The notes: generated by a model from the letters alone, not told the origin. 64,000 nt of DNA from Pseudomonas asplenii (GCF_900105475.1 NZ_LT629777.1:2170001-2234000), one strand, 5' to 3'; counted from the first letter of the stretch, positions 46,224 to 56,995 are shown. Translations and numbers: made by a program.

Positions 46224-47279
46224 ATGAGTGCCAGCACTACCGCCACTTTGCGTCACGATTGGTCCCTGGCCGAGGTCAAGGCACTGTTCGAACAGCCGTT
46301 CAACGACCTGCTGTTCCAGGCCCAGACTGTGCATCGCGCGCATTTCGACGCCAACCGTGTGCAAGTGTCGACGCTGCTGTCGATCAAGACCGGCGCCTGC
46401 CCGGAGGACTGCAAGTACTGTCCGCAGTCCGGTCACTACAACACCGGTCTGGAAAAAGAGAAGCTGCTGGAAGTGCAGAAGGTGCTGGAGGAAGCCGCGC
46501 GGGCCAAGGCCATCGGCTCGACCCGTTTCTGCATGGGCGCGGCGTGGAAGCACCCATCGGCCAAGGACATGCCGTACGTGCTGCAGATGGTCAAGGGCGT
46601 CAAGGCCATGGGCCTGGAAACCTGCATGACCCTGGGGCGGCTCGACCAGGAACAGACTTCCGCGCTGGCCGAGGCTGGCCTGGACTACTACAACCACAAC
46701 CTCGACACCTCGCCGGAGTTCTACGGCAACATCATTACCACTCGTACCTACGCCGAACGTCTGCAGACCCTGGCCTACGTGCGCGACGCCGGGATGAAGA
46801 TCTGTTCCGGCGGCATCCTCGGCATGGGCGAATCGCTCGATGACCGTGCCGGTCTGCTGATCCAGCTGGCCAACCTGCTGGAACACCCGGAGTCGGTGCC
46901 GATCAACATGCTGGTGAAGGTCGCCGGTACGCCGCTGGAGAATGCCGAGGAAGTCGATCCGTTCGACTTCATCCGCATGCTGGCGGTGGCGCGGATTCTC
47001 ATGCCCAAGTCCCATGTGCGCCTGTCGGCGGGCCGCGAGGCGATGAACGAGCAGATGCAGGCCCTGGCGTTCTTTGCCGGCGCCAACTCGATCTTCTACG
47101 GCGACAAGTTGCTGACCACCGCCAACCCGCAGGCCGACAAAGACATGCAACTGTTCGCGCGCCTGGGCATCCAGCCGGAAGCCCGCGAGGAACACGCCGA
47201 CGAAGTGCACCAGGCGGCGATCGAGCAGGCGTTGGTGGAGCAGAAGAGCAGCGAGCAGTTTTATAACGCGGCGGTCTGA
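46224..47279 (+). CDS. bioB: Biotin synthase
   Basis: A 351-residue radical SAM enzyme inserting sulfur into dethiobiotin. The iron-sulfur motif [14 protein letters not shown] is at about residues 50-63. [17 protein letters not shown] and [22 protein letters not shown] are also family marks. The ATG at 46224 follows aaggaac and matches the normal start; upstream in-frame sequence is the promoter. It leads bioBFHCD. A large REP palindrome separates it from bioF. Confidence 0.97.
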   Translation: MSASTTATLRHDWSLAEVKALFEQPFNDLLFQAQTVHRAHFDANRVQVSTLLSIKTGACPEDCKYCPQSGHYNTGLEKEKLLEVQKVLEEAARAKAIGSTRFCMGAAWKHPSAKDMPYVLQMVKGVKAMGLETCMTLGRLDQEQTSALAEAGLDYYNHNLDTSPEFYGNIITTRTYAERLQTLAYVRDAGMKICSGGILGMGESLDDRAGLLIQLANLLEHPESVPINMLVKVAGTPLENAEEVDPFDFIRMLAVARILMPKSHVRLSAGREAMNEQMQALAFFAGANSIFYGDKLLTTANPQADKDMQLFARLGIQPEAREEHADEVHQAAIEQALVEQKSSEQFYNAAV

Positions 47280-47330
47280 CGGTACCGCTATTCCAAGAGA
47301 AACACTGCCAGATTCCTGGCACCACCGCCC

Positions 47331-47428
47331 CCCTGTAGGAACGGCCCGACGCTCGGTTGCCGCGAAGTCTTTAGCGATCTTGAGGACGCTTTCGCGGGCA
47401 ACCGAGCGTCGGCCGGCCGCTCCTACAG
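47331..47428. repeat. REP-type palindrome between bioB and bioF
   Basis: gacgctcggttgcc (47348-47361) and ggcaaccgagcgtc (47397-47410) are perfect inverses, flanked by ccctgtagga and tcctacaggg arms. It may lower expression of the downstream genes or stabilise bioB mRNA. Confidence 0.82.
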
Positions 47429-47468
47429 GGGGCGGTAGTGTTCTTCAGATTGCATCTGCGAGGCGCCC

Positions 47469-48659
47469 ATGTCCTTTGATCTGTCCGCACGCCTGGCTGC
47501 CCGTCGTGTCGAAAACCTCTACCGCCACAGGCCGCTGCTCGAAAGCCCCCAGGGGCCTGAAGTGGTGGTCGATGGCCAGTCGCTGCTGGCTTTCTGCAAC
47601 AACGACTACCTTGGCCTGGCCAATCACCCGCAGGTGATCGAGGCCTGGCAGGCCGGCGCCGCGCGTTGGGGCGTGGGCGGTGGCGCGTCGCATCTGGTGA
47701 TCGGTCACAGCGGTCCGCACCATGCGTTGGAAGAAGCTCTCGCCGACCTGAACGGGCGGCCTCGGGCGCTGCTGTTCAGCACCGGCTACATGGCCAACCT
47801 CGGCGCGGTCACGGCCTTGGTCGGGCAGGGTGACACGGTGCTGGAAGACCGCCTCAACCACGCCTCGCTGCTGGATGCCGGGCTGCTTTCGGGGGCGCGC
47901 TTCAATCGCTATCTGCACAACGATCCGAGCAGCCTCGCCAAACGCCTGGAAAAAGCCACCGGTAATACGCTGGTGGTCACCGATGGGGTGTTCAGCATGG
48001 ATGGCGACATCGCCGACCTGCCGGCTCTGGCCCGTGAGACCCGTGCACGCGGGGCCTGGTTGATGGTCGATGATGCCCACGGTTTCGGCCCGCTGGGCGC
48101 CCATGGCGGCGGCATCGTCGAACACTTCGGCCTGAGCCAGGACGACGTGCCGGTGCTGGTCGGCACCCTCGGCAAGGCTTTTGGGACGGCGGGGGCGTTC
48201 GTCGCCGGCAGCGAAGAGCTGATCGAGACTCTGGTGCAGTTCGCCCGGCCTTATATCTACACCACCAGCCAGCCGCCGGCGCTGGCCTGCGCCACCTTGA
48301 AAAGCCTGGAACTGCTGCGCAGTGAGCATTGGCGCCGGGAGCACCTGAACACGCTGATCCGCCAGTTCCGCGCGGGCGCCGAGCAGATCGGCCTGCAATT
48401 GATGGACAGCTTCACGCCGATCCAGCCGATCCTGATCGGTGATGCCGGGCGGGCGCTGCGCTTCTCGCAATTGCTGCGCGAGCGTGGGTTGATGGTCACG
48501 GCCATTCGGCCGCCGACGGTGCCGGCTGGCAGTGCGCGGTTGCGGGTGACCCTGACGGCCGCCCACAGCGAGACGCAGGTGCAGCTATTGTTAGATGCGT
48601 TGGCAGAGTGTTCCAGATGGCTGGGGCCCCATGAGCCGTTGGAGCTACCTCATGCGTGA
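47469..48659 (+). CDS. bioF: 8-amino-7-oxononanoate synthase
   Basis: A 396-residue PLP enzyme joining pimeloyl-ACP and L-alanine. [13 protein letters not shown] is near residue 45. [21 protein letters not shown] and [17 protein letters not shown] follow, and the PLP lysine is in [14 protein letters not shown]. It starts at the ATG 47469 and overlaps bioH by eight bases. Confidence 0.97.
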   Translation: MSFDLSARLAARRVENLYRHRPLLESPQGPEVVVDGQSLLAFCNNDYLGLANHPQVIEAWQAGAARWGVGGGASHLVIGHSGPHHALEEALADLNGRPRALLFSTGYMANLGAVTALVGQGDTVLEDRLNHASLLDAGLLSGARFNRYLHNDPSSLAKRLEKATGNTLVVTDGVFSMDGDIADLPALARETRARGAWLMVDDAHGFGPLGAHGGGIVEHFGLSQDDVPVLVGTLGKAFGTAGAFVAGSEELIETLVQFARPYIYTTSQPPALACATLKSLELLRSEHWRREHLNTLIRQFRAGAEQIGLQLMDSFTPIQPILIGDAGRALRFSQLLRERGLMVTAIRPPTVPAGSARLRVTLTAAHSETQVQLLLDALAECSRWLGPHEPLELPHA

Positions 48660-49383
48660 TCGTCTGATTCTGTTACCCGGTTGGGGCCTTGGCATTTCGC
48701 CGTTGGAACCCTTGGCGGCGGCCTTGCGCGGGCTGAATGAACACCTGCGGGTGGAGATCGAACCGCTGCCGGACCTTGCCAGTGGCGAACTGGCGGAGTG
48801 GATCGAGGAACTGGACGCGACGCTGCCGGAAAACACCTGGCTGGGCGGCTGGTCGCTGGGCGGTATGCTCGCTTCGCAACTGGCGGCGCGCCGTGGCGAT
48901 CGCTGCTGCGGGTTGTTGACGCTGGCGAGCAATCCACGTTTCGTGGCCGGTGCCGGCTGGTCCAGTGCCATGGCGAGCGAGACCTTCGAACAGTTCCTCG
49001 ACGGCTGCCGCGAGCAGCCCCAGGCCACCCTCAAGCGTTTCGGCCTGCTGTGCGCTCAAGGTTCGGCTGACCCGCGCGGGCAATCGCGCCTGCTCTCGGG
49101 CGGGGCTCCGCGCAGCAGTGCCGAGGTGTTGCTGAGTGGGCTCCAGGTGCTGGCACAACTGGATACCCGCGAGGCCCTGCAAACCTATCGCGGGCCACAG
49201 TTGCACCTGTTTGCCGGGCTCGATGGCCTGGTGCCGGCCGAGGCGGCCCGTGAACTGCTGGCGTTGTTGCCGGATGTCGAAGTCGGCCTGATCGAACAGG
49301 CCGGCCATGCGTTTCTTCTGGATGACCCCCATGGAGTGGCCGGGGCTATCCAGGCCTTTTTGCACGAGTCTGGTGATGACTGA
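48652..49383 (+). CDS. bioH: Pimeloyl-[acp] methyl ester esterase
   Basis: A 243-residue alpha/beta hydrolase ([22 protein letters not shown]). The nucleophile Ser is in GGWSLGGML (about residue 75). The acid is near [11 protein letters not shown] and the His near [13 protein letters not shown]. It removes the methyl cap from pimeloyl-ACP methyl ester to end the BioC-started synthesis. The ATG at 48652 is the usual family start; an in-frame ATG at 48631 would add seven residues. It overlaps bioC by eight bases. Confidence 0.94.
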   Translation: MRDRLILLPGWGLGISPLEPLAAALRGLNEHLRVEIEPLPDLASGELAEWIEELDATLPENTWLGGWSLGGMLASQLAARRGDRCCGLLTLASNPRFVAGAGWSSAMASETFEQFLDGCREQPQATLKRFGLLCAQGSADPRGQSRLLSGGAPRSSAEVLLSGLQVLAQLDTREALQTYRGPQLHLFAGLDGLVPAEAARELLALLPDVEVGLIEQAGHAFLLDDPHGVAGAIQAFLHESGDD

Positions 49384-50188
49384 TCTTTCCCATCCGCCGT
49401 TGCCGGGCAGCCTGCCCGACAAGCGCCAGGTTGCGGCCTCGTTTTCCCGGGCAGCCGCCAGTTACGACAGCGTTGCGCAGTTGCAGCGCGATGTCGGCGA
49501 CGAACTGCTGCGGCGCCTGCCCACGCAGGGCAATCGGTCGCGCTGGCTCGATGTCGGTTGCGGTACCGGCTATTTCAGCCGGGCTTTGGGCGCACGCTTT
49601 GGTGAAGAGCAGGGCGTGGCGCTGGATATCGCCCAGGGCATGCTCGAGCACGCCCGTCCTCTGGGGGGCGCCAAGTACTTCGTCGCCGGTGATGCTGAGC
49701 GCCTGCCATTGCAGGCAGAGTGTTGCGACCTGGTGTTTTCCAGCCTGGCGGTGCAGTGGTGCGCCGACTTTGCCGCCGTGCTCGGCGAAGCTCGGCGGGT
49801 GCTGCGGCCCGGTGGGCTGATGGCGTTCGCCAGCCTGTGTGTCGGTACCCTGGATGAGCTGCGCGAAAGCTGGCGGGCGGTGGATGGCCGGGTGCACGTC
49901 AATCGCTTCCGTGGGTTTGCCGAGTACCAGCGGCTGTGCGCGGCCAGCGGCTTGCGTGTGCTGAGCCTGGAAAACCAGGCTCAAATACTGTTCTACCCGG
50001 ACGTGCGCAGCCTGACCCACGAACTCAAGGCGCTGGGGGCACACAACCTCAACCCCGGGCGCCCGGGCGGATTGACCGGACGGGCGCGGGTGCTCGGCCT
50101 GATCGACGCCTATGAAGAGTTTCGCCAGGCGCAGGGGCTGCCGGCGACCTACCAAGTGGTCTATGCCGTGCTGGAGAAACCGCTATGA
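49376..50188 (+). CDS. bioC: Malonyl-[acp] O-methyltransferase
   Basis: A 270-residue SAM methyltransferase with [30 protein letters not shown] at the N-terminus, the SAM motif [16 protein letters not shown] (about residues 58-73) and the post-motif [14 protein letters not shown]. It methylates malonyl-ACP so that fatty-acid enzymes can build the pimeloyl chain. It overlaps bioH by eight bases and bioD by four. Confidence 0.95.
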   Translation: MTDLSHPPLPGSLPDKRQVAASFSRAAASYDSVAQLQRDVGDELLRRLPTQGNRSRWLDVGCGTGYFSRALGARFGEEQGVALDIAQGMLEHARPLGGAKYFVAGDAERLPLQAECCDLVFSSLAVQWCADFAAVLGEARRVLRPGGLMAFASLCVGTLDELRESWRAVDGRVHVNRFRGFAEYQRLCAASGLRVLSLENQAQILFYPDVRSLTHELKALGAHNLNPGRPGGLTGRARVLGLIDAYEEFRQAQGLPATYQVVYAVLEKPL

Positions 50189-50865
50189 GTGCAGCCTATT
50201 TCATTGCCGGGACCGACACCGATGTCGGCAAGACCACCATCGCCGCAGGCCTTCTGCATGCGGCGCGGACCGCTGGGTTGAGTACGGCGGCCGGCAAGCC
50301 GGTGGCCTCCGGCTGCGAGGTCACGGCCAAGGGCCTGCGTAATGCCGACGCGCTGGCGCTGCTGGCCGAATGTTCGCTGTCGTTGTCCTACGCACAGGTC
50401 AATCCGGTGGCGCTTGAGCCGGCCATCGCCCCGCATCTGGCGGCGCGCGAAGCCGGCATCGCATTGACGGTGCAGGCACTGCTGGAGCCGATGCGCGAGA
50501 TCCTCGCCCTGCAGGCCGATTTCACCCTGATCGAAGGGGCGGGCGGCTGGCGGGTACCCTTGGCGGACCAGGCCAATCTGTCGGACCTGGCCACTGGTCT
50601 GGGGCTGCCGGTGATCCTGGTGGTGGGCGTGCGCCTGGGCTGTATCAGTCATGCCTTGCTGAGCGCCGAAGCCATTGCCCGCGACGGTCTGCAACTGGCT
50701 GGCTGGGTGGCCAACATCATTGAACCGACGACCTCTCGTCTGGAAGAAAACCTCGCGACGCTGGCCGAACGCCTACCGGCACCGTGCCTGGGGCGGGTGC
50801 CCAGACTCAAGGCCGCCACTGCGCAGGCCGTGGCAGAGCACTTGCAACTGGATCTGCTGGATTGA
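50185..50865 (+). CDS. bioD: Dethiobiotin synthetase
   Basis: A 226-residue P-loop ATPase closing the ureido ring. Walker A is [17 protein letters not shown] (about residues 7-23). [16 protein letters not shown] and [12 protein letters not shown] contain the substrate and metal residues. It is the last biotin-synthesis gene in the operon, coupled to bioC by four overlapping bases. Confidence 0.95.
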   Translation: MSAAYFIAGTDTDVGKTTIAAGLLHAARTAGLSTAAGKPVASGCEVTAKGLRNADALALLAECSLSLSYAQVNPVALEPAIAPHLAAREAGIALTVQALLEPMREILALQADFTLIEGAGGWRVPLADQANLSDLATGLGLPVILVVGVRLGCISHALLSAEAIARDGLQLAGWVANIIEPTTSRLEENLATLAERLPAPCLGRVPRLKAATAQAVAEHLQLDLLD

Positions 50866-50988
50866 GGCGCGGCAGGTGCTAGGTTTTGCCTATTACCGGG
50901 CATTGTGCCATTAGTGTTTTTGACGGGCGTTTTGGCCCGAGGTCTGCTTCAATGCAGGTGTAATCGTTTCGTACAGTCGAGTTCGCCC

Positions 50989-51282
50989 ATGGAAATCTCA
51001 GGAAATACCGCTTTTTATGCCGGTCTGAGCACTATTCAGTCCGGGCAGAACCGTGTCGATCAGGCCGCCGGTCAGATCGCCAATACCACTGTCGAGCGTT
51101 CGCTGAAGAGCCAGTCCTCCGACTCTCAAGTCGAGCGCCTGCTGTCGCTGGATCGTAGCCAGCAGGACCTGTCGAACAGTCTGGCCGATTTGTCCCAGGG
51201 CAAGATGCAGGTCGAGTTGGGCACCAAGGTCGAGAAGGCCGCAGACAAGGCGCTTGGCACGCTGATCGACACCTACGCCTGA
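50989..51282 (+). CDS. Small helical protein after the bio operon
   Basis: A 97-residue protein (MEISGNTAFYAGLSTIQSGQNRVDQAAGQIAN...). The N-terminal 32 residues resemble the FlgB/FlgC/FlgE rod signature (Gln/Ala/Asn-rich helix), while the rest is helical and charged. It lacks the conserved flagellar C-terminus. A homologue (PA0505, as I recall) also sits between bioD and acyl-CoA dehydrogenase genes. It has no signal peptide and its function is unknown. The start at 50989 fits the conserved Met; upstream text is intergenic. Confidence 0.65.
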   Translation: MEISGNTAFYAGLSTIQSGQNRVDQAAGQIANTTVERSLKSQSSDSQVERLLSLDRSQQDLSNSLADLSQGKMQVELGTKVEKAADKALGTLIDTYA

Positions 51283-51331
51283 TCGTTCGCGCGACGCCTG
51301 CCTGTCGGGCACTACTACGTTCGCTTCGTCT

Positions 51332-51356
51332 TGCGCGATGTTTCACACATCGCGCA
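51332..51356. terminator. Perfect hairpin after the small helical protein
   Basis: tgcgcgatgt-ttcac-acatcgcgca is a perfect 10-base stem, 50 bases past the stop, followed by a T-rich but broken run (tctctcctgtgttt). It probably ends the bio-operon or small-gene transcript. The remaining 51283-51540 region holds no gene. Confidence 0.6.
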
Positions 51357-51540
51357 TCTCTCCTGTGTTTATTCTGTTTTACCGCGATAGCCGCTTTCAG
51401 TCCCATGCCGTGATCGGCCAGGGCCGCGCGGTAGATCATCTTCATCCCTCGACTATCCTTTCCTGTACCTGCCCTCAGGCTGCTGGCCTTGTCCTGTCTC
51501 TGTTGTCCTGCCCGGATGACCAATGGCTCATGAACGAGGC

Positions 51541-51569
51541 TTGACAAGGCATGGGCGCAAACGTATGTT
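51541..51569 (+). promoter_or_regulatory. Promoter of the first acyl-CoA dehydrogenase
   Basis: TTGACA (51541-51546), a 17-base spacer and TATGTT (51564-51569) make a near-consensus sigma-70 promoter. The start of transcription would fall inside the PsrA box. Confidence 0.72.
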
Positions 51570-51570
51570 T

Positions 51571-51584
51571 CAAACAACTGTTTG
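51571..51584. promoter_or_regulatory. PsrA box
   Basis: CAAAC-N4-GTTTG exactly matches the PsrA consensus (CAAAC-N2-4-GTTTG). PsrA is the TetR-type fatty-acid sensor that represses beta-oxidation genes until long-chain acyl-CoA binds. The box overlaps the expected transcription start, which fits repression. Confidence 0.8.
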
Positions 51585-51645
51585 ACCGGCGTGGCAAATC
51601 GACGCGGTCGCTTATTCCAGGTTTCATCAGCAGAGGTTTATCGCT

Positions 51646-53451
51646 ATGCCTGACTACAAGGCCCCCTTGCGTGATATTCGCTTCGTTCGTGACGAACTGC
51701 TTGGCTACGAAGCGCACTATCAGAGCCTGCCGGCTTGCCAGGACGCTACCCCGGACATGGTTGACGCTATCCTCGAGGAAGGCGCCAAGTTCTGTGAGCA
51801 AGTCCTGGCACCGCTGAACCGTGTTGGTGATACCGAAGGCTGTACCTGGAGCGAGTCGGGTGTGAAGACCCCGAGCGGCTTCAAGGAAGCCTACAAGCAG
51901 TTCGTCGACGGCGGCTGGCCAAGCCTGGCCCACGACGTCGAGCACGGCGGCCAAGGCCTGCCGGAGTCGCTGGGCCTGGCGGTCAGCGAAATGGTCGGCG
52001 AGGCCAACTGGTCGTGGGGCATGTACCCTGGCCTGTCCCATGGCGCGATGAACACCATCTCCGAGCACGGCACCCCCGAGCAGCAAGAGGCTTATCTGAC
52101 CAAACTGGTCTCCGGCGAGTGGACCGGCACCATGTGCCTGACCGAACCGCATTGCGGCACCGACCTGGGCATGCTGCGCACCAAGGCCGAGCCTCAGGCC
52201 GATGGTTCCTACAAGGTCAGCGGGACCAAGATCTTCATTTCGGCCGGTGAACACGACATGGCCGACAACATCGTCCACATCGTTCTGGCGCGTCTGCCGG
52301 ATGCACCGGCTGGCACCAAGGGCATTTCGCTGTTCATCGTGCCCAAGTTCCTGCCGAACGCCGATGGCTCGGTCGGCCAGCGCAACGCGGTGTCCTGTGG
52401 TTCCATCGAACACAAGATGGGCATCCACGGCAACGCCACTTGCGTGATGAACTTCGACGGCGCCACCGGCTTCCTGATCGGCCCGGCGAACAAAGGCCTG
52501 AACTGCATGTTCACCTTCATGAACACCGCTCGCCTGGGGACCGCGCTGCAAGGCCTGGCCCACGCCGAGATCGGTTTCCAAGGTGGCCTGAAGTACGCTC
52601 GCGAGCGTCTGCAGATGCGTTCCCTGACTGGCCCGAAAGCGCCGGACAAGGCCGCTGACCCGATCATCGTGCACCCCGATGTGCGGCGCATGCTGCTGAC
52701 CATGAAGGCCTTCGCCGAGGGTAACCGGGCGATGGTGTACTTCACCGCCAAGCAGGTGGACATCGTCAAGTACAGCCAGGACGAGGAAGAGAAGAAGAAG
52801 GCTGACGCACTGCTGGCGTTCATGACCCCGATCGCCAAGGCGTTCATGACCGAAGTCGGCTTCGAAGCCGCCAACCATGGCGTGCAGATCTACGGCGGCC
52901 ACGGTTTCATCGCCGAGTGGGGCATGGAGCAGAACGTTCGCGACAGCCGTATCTCGATGCTGTACGAAGGCACCACCGGTATCCAGGCCCTCGACCTGCT
53001 GGGTCGCAAGGTGCTGATGACCCAGGGCGAAGCGCTGAAGGGCTTCACCAAGATCGTCCACAAGTTCTGCCAGAACAACGAAGGCAACGAAGCCGTCAGC
53101 GAGTTCGTTGCGCCGCTGGCCGCGTTGAACAAGGAGTGGGGCGAGCTGACCATGAAAGTGGGCATGGCGGCGATGAAGGACCGTGAGGAAGTCGGTGCCG
53201 CTTCGGTGGATTACCTGATGTACTCCGGCTACGCCTGCCTGGCCTATTTCTGGGCCGACATGGCGCGTGTGGCTGCCGAGAAACTGGCTGCAGGTACCAC
53301 CGACGAGGCGTTCTACACCGCCAAGCTGCAGACCGCGCGCTTCTACTTCCAGCGCATCCTGCCACGCACCCGGACCTACGTGGCAACCATGCTGTCGGGC
53401 GCCAACAACCTGATGGACATGAAAGAAGAGCATTTCAGCCTGGGCTACTGA
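51646..53451 (+). CDS. Acyl-CoA dehydrogenase (first of three)
   Basis: A 601-residue FAD enzyme of the long acyl-CoA dehydrogenase type, with an extra C-terminal domain. Its core has [39 protein letters not shown] and [25 protein letters not shown]. The catalytic acid is probably in the helix containing [20 protein letters not shown]. It catalyses the first beta-oxidation step. The PsrA box and consensus promoter mark fatty-acid induction. It is the likely PA0506 orthologue. A strong terminator follows. Confidence 0.93.
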   Translation: MPDYKAPLRDIRFVRDELLGYEAHYQSLPACQDATPDMVDAILEEGAKFCEQVLAPLNRVGDTEGCTWSESGVKTPSGFKEAYKQFVDGGWPSLAHDVEHGGQGLPESLGLAVSEMVGEANWSWGMYPGLSHGAMNTISEHGTPEQQEAYLTKLVSGEWTGTMCLTEPHCGTDLGMLRTKAEPQADGSYKVSGTKIFISAGEHDMADNIVHIVLARLPDAPAGTKGISLFIVPKFLPNADGSVGQRNAVSCGSIEHKMGIHGNATCVMNFDGATGFLIGPANKGLNCMFTFMNTARLGTALQGLAHAEIGFQGGLKYARERLQMRSLTGPKAPDKAADPIIVHPDVRRMLLTMKAFAEGNRAMVYFTAKQVDIVKYSQDEEEKKKADALLAFMTPIAKAFMTEVGFEAANHGVQIYGGHGFIAEWGMEQNVRDSRISMLYEGTTGIQALDLLGRKVLMTQGEALKGFTKIVHKFCQNNEGNEAVSEFVAPLAALNKEWGELTMKVGMAAMKDREEVGAASVDYLMYSGYACLAYFWADMARVAAEKLAAGTTDEAFYTAKLQTARFYFQRILPRTRTYVATMLSGANNLMDMKEEHFSLGY

Positions 53452-53474
53452 GTCCTGGCGAAGTGACACGCAGA

Positions 53475-53506
53475 AGCCGCTTCCCCTTTGGGGGAAGCGG
53501 CTTTTT
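53475..53506 (+). terminator. Strong rho-independent terminator
   Basis: The stem agccgcttcccc (53475-53486) pairs with ggggaagcggct (53491-53502) with a tttg loop, then T-run. It ends the first dehydrogenase transcript. Confidence 0.94.
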
Positions 53507-53696
53507 CATGGGCGCTTTTCGGTGTTGTCGATTTATTGGCGTCAATCGTCAAAATTCCTGGCTAAAACCCTAAGAAGAAGCCGTCAGCTGCCGTTAAAGA
53601 GAGAGCATTCGTGATCTGTGTCACTTTCTTTGTACTTTCCATGGGCAAATCAAGGCACAATGCCATCAATTGAGCCCGTCGGTCGGAGCTTTACCC

Positions 53697-54992
53697 TTGT
53701 CGCGTTCTTCCGCTGAACATGCCAGCCACTTTTTACCTTCCGCCCTGTTGTTGCTGGCGGGGCTTGCGGCAGCCTACGTCAAGGACCTCAACGTTTTCTT
53801 CACCTCACTGTTCAATGTCCTGCCGACCCTGGTGTTGCTGCTGGGTGGCTCGTATTGCGCGGTCTATCGCCGTCAGCGCGAACTGTTCCTGATGATCACG
53901 GTGTACATCTCCTACTTCCTGCTTTCCACACAGGCGGATTTCTACCGTGACCACGGCAAGGTCCGAGAGGATGCTGCGGTAGTTTTCCATCTTGTCTGTC
54001 TGCTGCTGCCCCTGCTGTTTGGGGTCTTTGCCGCCTGGCAGGAACGAACTCACCTGTTCCAGGACATGGTGGCGCGGTTTGCCGTGCTGCTGGCGGTGGG
54101 CGGCGTGGCCCTGGGCCTGGAACAGAGTTACCCGCAGGCCTTGCTCGACTGGCTGGCGGAGATCCGCTGGCCGGCGTTGCATGGTTCCTGGATGAGCCTG
54201 ATCCAGCTGTCCTATCCGGTCTTCTTCGCCACCTTCCTGCTGTTGGCGGTCCAGTACTGGCGTCATCCACGGCCGCTGCATGCGGCGCAGTTGATCGGCC
54301 TGCTGGGCTTGTTCTGGATGTTGCCGATGACTTTCATCCTGCCCTTCACCCTGAACATCATGTGCAGCCAGGTGATGCTGATGATCGCTGCGGCGGTGGC
54401 CCACGAGGCTTATCAGATGGCGTTCCGCGACGAGCTGACCGGCTTGCCGGGCCGTCGCGCGCTCAACGAGCGGATGCAGCGGCTAGGTCGCAGCTATGTC
54501 CTGGCGATGACCGACGTCGACCACTTCAAGAAATTCAACGACACCCATGGTCACGATGTGGGTGATCAGGTGTTGCGCCTGGTGGCCAGCAAACTGGCAA
54601 AAGTCAGCGGCGGCGGACGGGCCTATCGCTACGGTGGCGAGGAGTTCGCGGTGGTGTTCGCCGGCAAGAGCCTGGAGGAATGCATGCCGCACCTGGAGGT
54701 GATCCGCGAGGTCATCGCCAACTACAGCATCCACCTGCGCAACCCGGACAATCGCCCGCAGGATGACCAGCAAGGCCGGCAGCGCCGCGCCGGCAGCGCG
54801 GCGACCAGCGTGTCGGTGACCATCAGTATCGGCGTGGCCGAGCGTCAGCCGGACCAGCGTACCGCTGAGGAAGTCCTCAAGTCCGCCGACCAGGCGCTTT
54901 ACGCCGCCAAGGGTGCCGGGCGCAACTGTGTGATCGCCGCCGGACAGACCGCCAAGCGTGGCGCCGTGCGTACCGGCGAGGCCGTGGGCTGA
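53697..54992 (+). CDS. Membrane GGDEF diguanylate cyclase
   Basis: A 431-residue protein. About seven N-terminal membrane segments (to about residue 240) form a sensor resembling 7TM receptor types. The GGDEF domain follows: MAFRDELTGLPGRRALNERM, MTDVDHFKKFNDTHGHDVGDQVL, and the active site GGEEF in RAYRYGGEEFAVVF. No RxxD inhibitory site precedes it, so product inhibition is not expected. Start: a TTG at 53697 eight bases from ggag is better than a TTG at 53670 without a Shine-Dalgarno sequence. It probably makes c-di-GMP and sits between dehydrogenase genes. Confidence 0.82.
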   Translation: MSRSSAEHASHFLPSALLLLAGLAAAYVKDLNVFFTSLFNVLPTLVLLLGGSYCAVYRRQRELFLMITVYISYFLLSTQADFYRDHGKVREDAAVVFHLVCLLLPLLFGVFAAWQERTHLFQDMVARFAVLLAVGGVALGLEQSYPQALLDWLAEIRWPALHGSWMSLIQLSYPVFFATFLLLAVQYWRHPRPLHAAQLIGLLGLFWMLPMTFILPFTLNIMCSQVMLMIAAAVAHEAYQMAFRDELTGLPGRRALNERMQRLGRSYVLAMTDVDHFKKFNDTHGHDVGDQVLRLVASKLAKVSGGGRAYRYGGEEFAVVFAGKSLEECMPHLEVIREVIANYSIHLRNPDNRPQDDQQGRQRRAGSAATSVSVTISIGVAERQPDQRTAEEVLKSADQALYAAKGAGRNCVIAAGQTAKRGAVRTGEAVG

Positions 54993-55082
54993 GTGATGGT
55001 GGGGCATTCAGCGGCTGGACTGTGATTGCCCCCGGGTGTGAGCCGACAGTAGCTTGAATCATCTGCTGCCGGAGAAACGACC

Positions 55083-56879
55083 ATGCCTGAATACAAAGCC
55101 CCGCTGCGTGACATGCGCTTTCTGCTCGACCATGTTTTCGATTTCCACACCCACTACAAGCGCCTCGGTGCCAGCGAGGCCAGCCCGGATATGGTCGCTG
55201 CGATCCTGGACGAGGGCGCGAAATTCTGCGAGCAGGTGCTGGCACCGCTGAATCGCTCCGGTGATGAAGAAGGCTGCCATTTCGACAAGGGCGTGGTGAC
55301 CACGCCCCAGGGTTTCAAGCAGGCCTTTGCCCAGTATGTCGAAGCTGGCTGGCATGGGTTGGCGGCCGATCCGCACTATGGCGGGCAGGGCCTGCCGCAG
55401 TCGCTGGGGTTGGTGATCAGTGAAATGATCGGCTCCAGCAACACTTCCTGGGGCATGTACCCTGGCCTGACCCACGGTGCCATGTCGGCGATCCACGCCC
55501 ATGGCACCGAGCAACAGAAACAGACCTATCTGGGCAAGCTGACCGCCGGCGAGTGGACCGGCACCATGTGCCTGACCGAAGCCCATTGCGGCACCGACCT
55601 GGGGCTGATCAAGACCCGCGCGGTGCCTCAGGCCGATGGCAGCTATGCGGTGTCCGGGAGCAAGATTTTCATCTCCGCCGGTGAGCACGACATGAGCGCC
55701 AACATCGTGCACCTGGTGCTGGCCAAGCTGCCGGATGCGCCGGCCGGTACCAAGGGCATCTCGTTGTTCATAGTGCCCAAGTTCCTGCCCGATGCGGCGG
55801 GCGAAGCGGGCGAGCGCAATGGGGTGAACTGTGGCTCCATCGAGCACAAGATGGGCATCAAGGCTTCGGCCACCTGCGTGCTGAACTTCGATGCGGCCAA
55901 GGGCTTTCTGATCGGCGAGGCGAACAAGGGCCTCAATTGCATGTTCACCATGATGAATCATGCCCGTCTGGGTACCGGCATGCAGGGCCTGTGCCTGGGC
56001 GAGACCAGCTTCCAGGGCGCGGTCCGCTATGCCAATGACCGTTTGCAGATGCGCGCGCTGACCGGCCCCAAGGCGCCGGACAAGGCGGCCGACCCGATCA
56101 TCGTGCACCCGGATGTGCGGCGCATGCTGTTGACCATGAAGGCGTTCAACGAGGGCAACCGGGCACTGACCTATTTCACCGCGCAGTGGCTGGATATCGC
56201 CCATCGCGCCGAGCAACCCGAGCAGCGCCAGGAGGCCGAGGATCTGCTGGCCTTCCTGACCCCGATCTGCAAGGCCTTCATGACCGAGACCGGGCTGGAG
56301 GTGACCAACCATGGTATGCAGGTATTCGGCGGCCACGGCTTCATTCGCGAGTGGGGCATGGAGCAACTGGTGCGTGATTGCCGGATTGCGCCGATCTACG
56401 AGGGGACCAATGGCATCCAGGCGCTCGACCTGCTGGGGCGCAAGGTGCTCGGCAGCCAGGGCAAGCTGTTGCGCGGCTTCACGCGGATCGTGCACAAGTT
56501 CTGCGAAGCCAACGCCGGGCATGCGCAGTTGGGCGGTTATGTAGCGCAACTCGATCAGCTCAACCGGGAGTGGGGCGAGTTGACGATGCAGGTTGGCAAG
56601 GCGGCCATGCAGAACCCTGACGAAGTGGGGGCGGCGGCAGTGGATTACCTGATGTACAGCGGCTATATCGTCCTGGCCTACCTGTGGCTGCGCATGGCGC
56701 TGGTGGCCCAGGCGCAGTGGGCGGACGGCAGTGGTGAGGCGGATTATTGCCAAGGCAAGCTGGCGACCTGCGAGTTCTACTTCAAGCGCTTGCTGCCGCG
56801 CACGGCCAGTCATCGGGCGGCTGTGGAGGCGGGGAGCGAGAGCTTGATGCGGTTGCCGGCGGATCTGTTTGCCCTGTAG
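55083..56879 (+). CDS. Acyl-CoA dehydrogenase (second of three)
   Basis: A 598-residue homologue of the first, starting MPEYKAPLRDMRFLLDHVFDFHTHYKRLG. It has [64 protein letters not shown] and [22 protein letters not shown]. The C-terminal domain continues to residue 598. The first ATG after cggagaaacgacc is the start. No PsrA box was seen upstream. Substrate chain length cannot be read. Confidence 0.93.
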   Translation: MPEYKAPLRDMRFLLDHVFDFHTHYKRLGASEASPDMVAAILDEGAKFCEQVLAPLNRSGDEEGCHFDKGVVTTPQGFKQAFAQYVEAGWHGLAADPHYGGQGLPQSLGLVISEMIGSSNTSWGMYPGLTHGAMSAIHAHGTEQQKQTYLGKLTAGEWTGTMCLTEAHCGTDLGLIKTRAVPQADGSYAVSGSKIFISAGEHDMSANIVHLVLAKLPDAPAGTKGISLFIVPKFLPDAAGEAGERNGVNCGSIEHKMGIKASATCVLNFDAAKGFLIGEANKGLNCMFTMMNHARLGTGMQGLCLGETSFQGAVRYANDRLQMRALTGPKAPDKAADPIIVHPDVRRMLLTMKAFNEGNRALTYFTAQWLDIAHRAEQPEQRQEAEDLLAFLTPICKAFMTETGLEVTNHGMQVFGGHGFIREWGMEQLVRDCRIAPIYEGTNGIQALDLLGRKVLGSQGKLLRGFTRIVHKFCEANAGHAQLGGYVAQLDQLNREWGELTMQVGKAAMQNPDEVGAAAVDYLMYSGYIVLAYLWLRMALVAQAQWADGSGEADYCQGKLATCEFYFKRLLPRTASHRAAVEAGSESLMRLPADLFAL

Positions 56880-56961
56880 TGGATGTGTGAGGCTTGCAGA
56901 ACCTCTTCGCGGGCTTGCCCGCGAAGAGGCCAGAACATCCACCGCAACAATCCTTTCATCG

Positions 56962-56995
56962 TCATGTGACTAAAAATAACAAAAACGTCACGTGA
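56962..56995 (+). promoter_or_regulatory. Candidate operator before the third dehydrogenase
   Basis: TCATGTGAC (56962-56970) and GTCACGTGA (56987-56995) are inverted repeats with one mismatch and a 16-base A-rich spacer. They lie about 97 bases before the gene. A REP-type inverted repeat lies just upstream (56910-56930). The binding protein is unknown. Confidence 0.4.
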
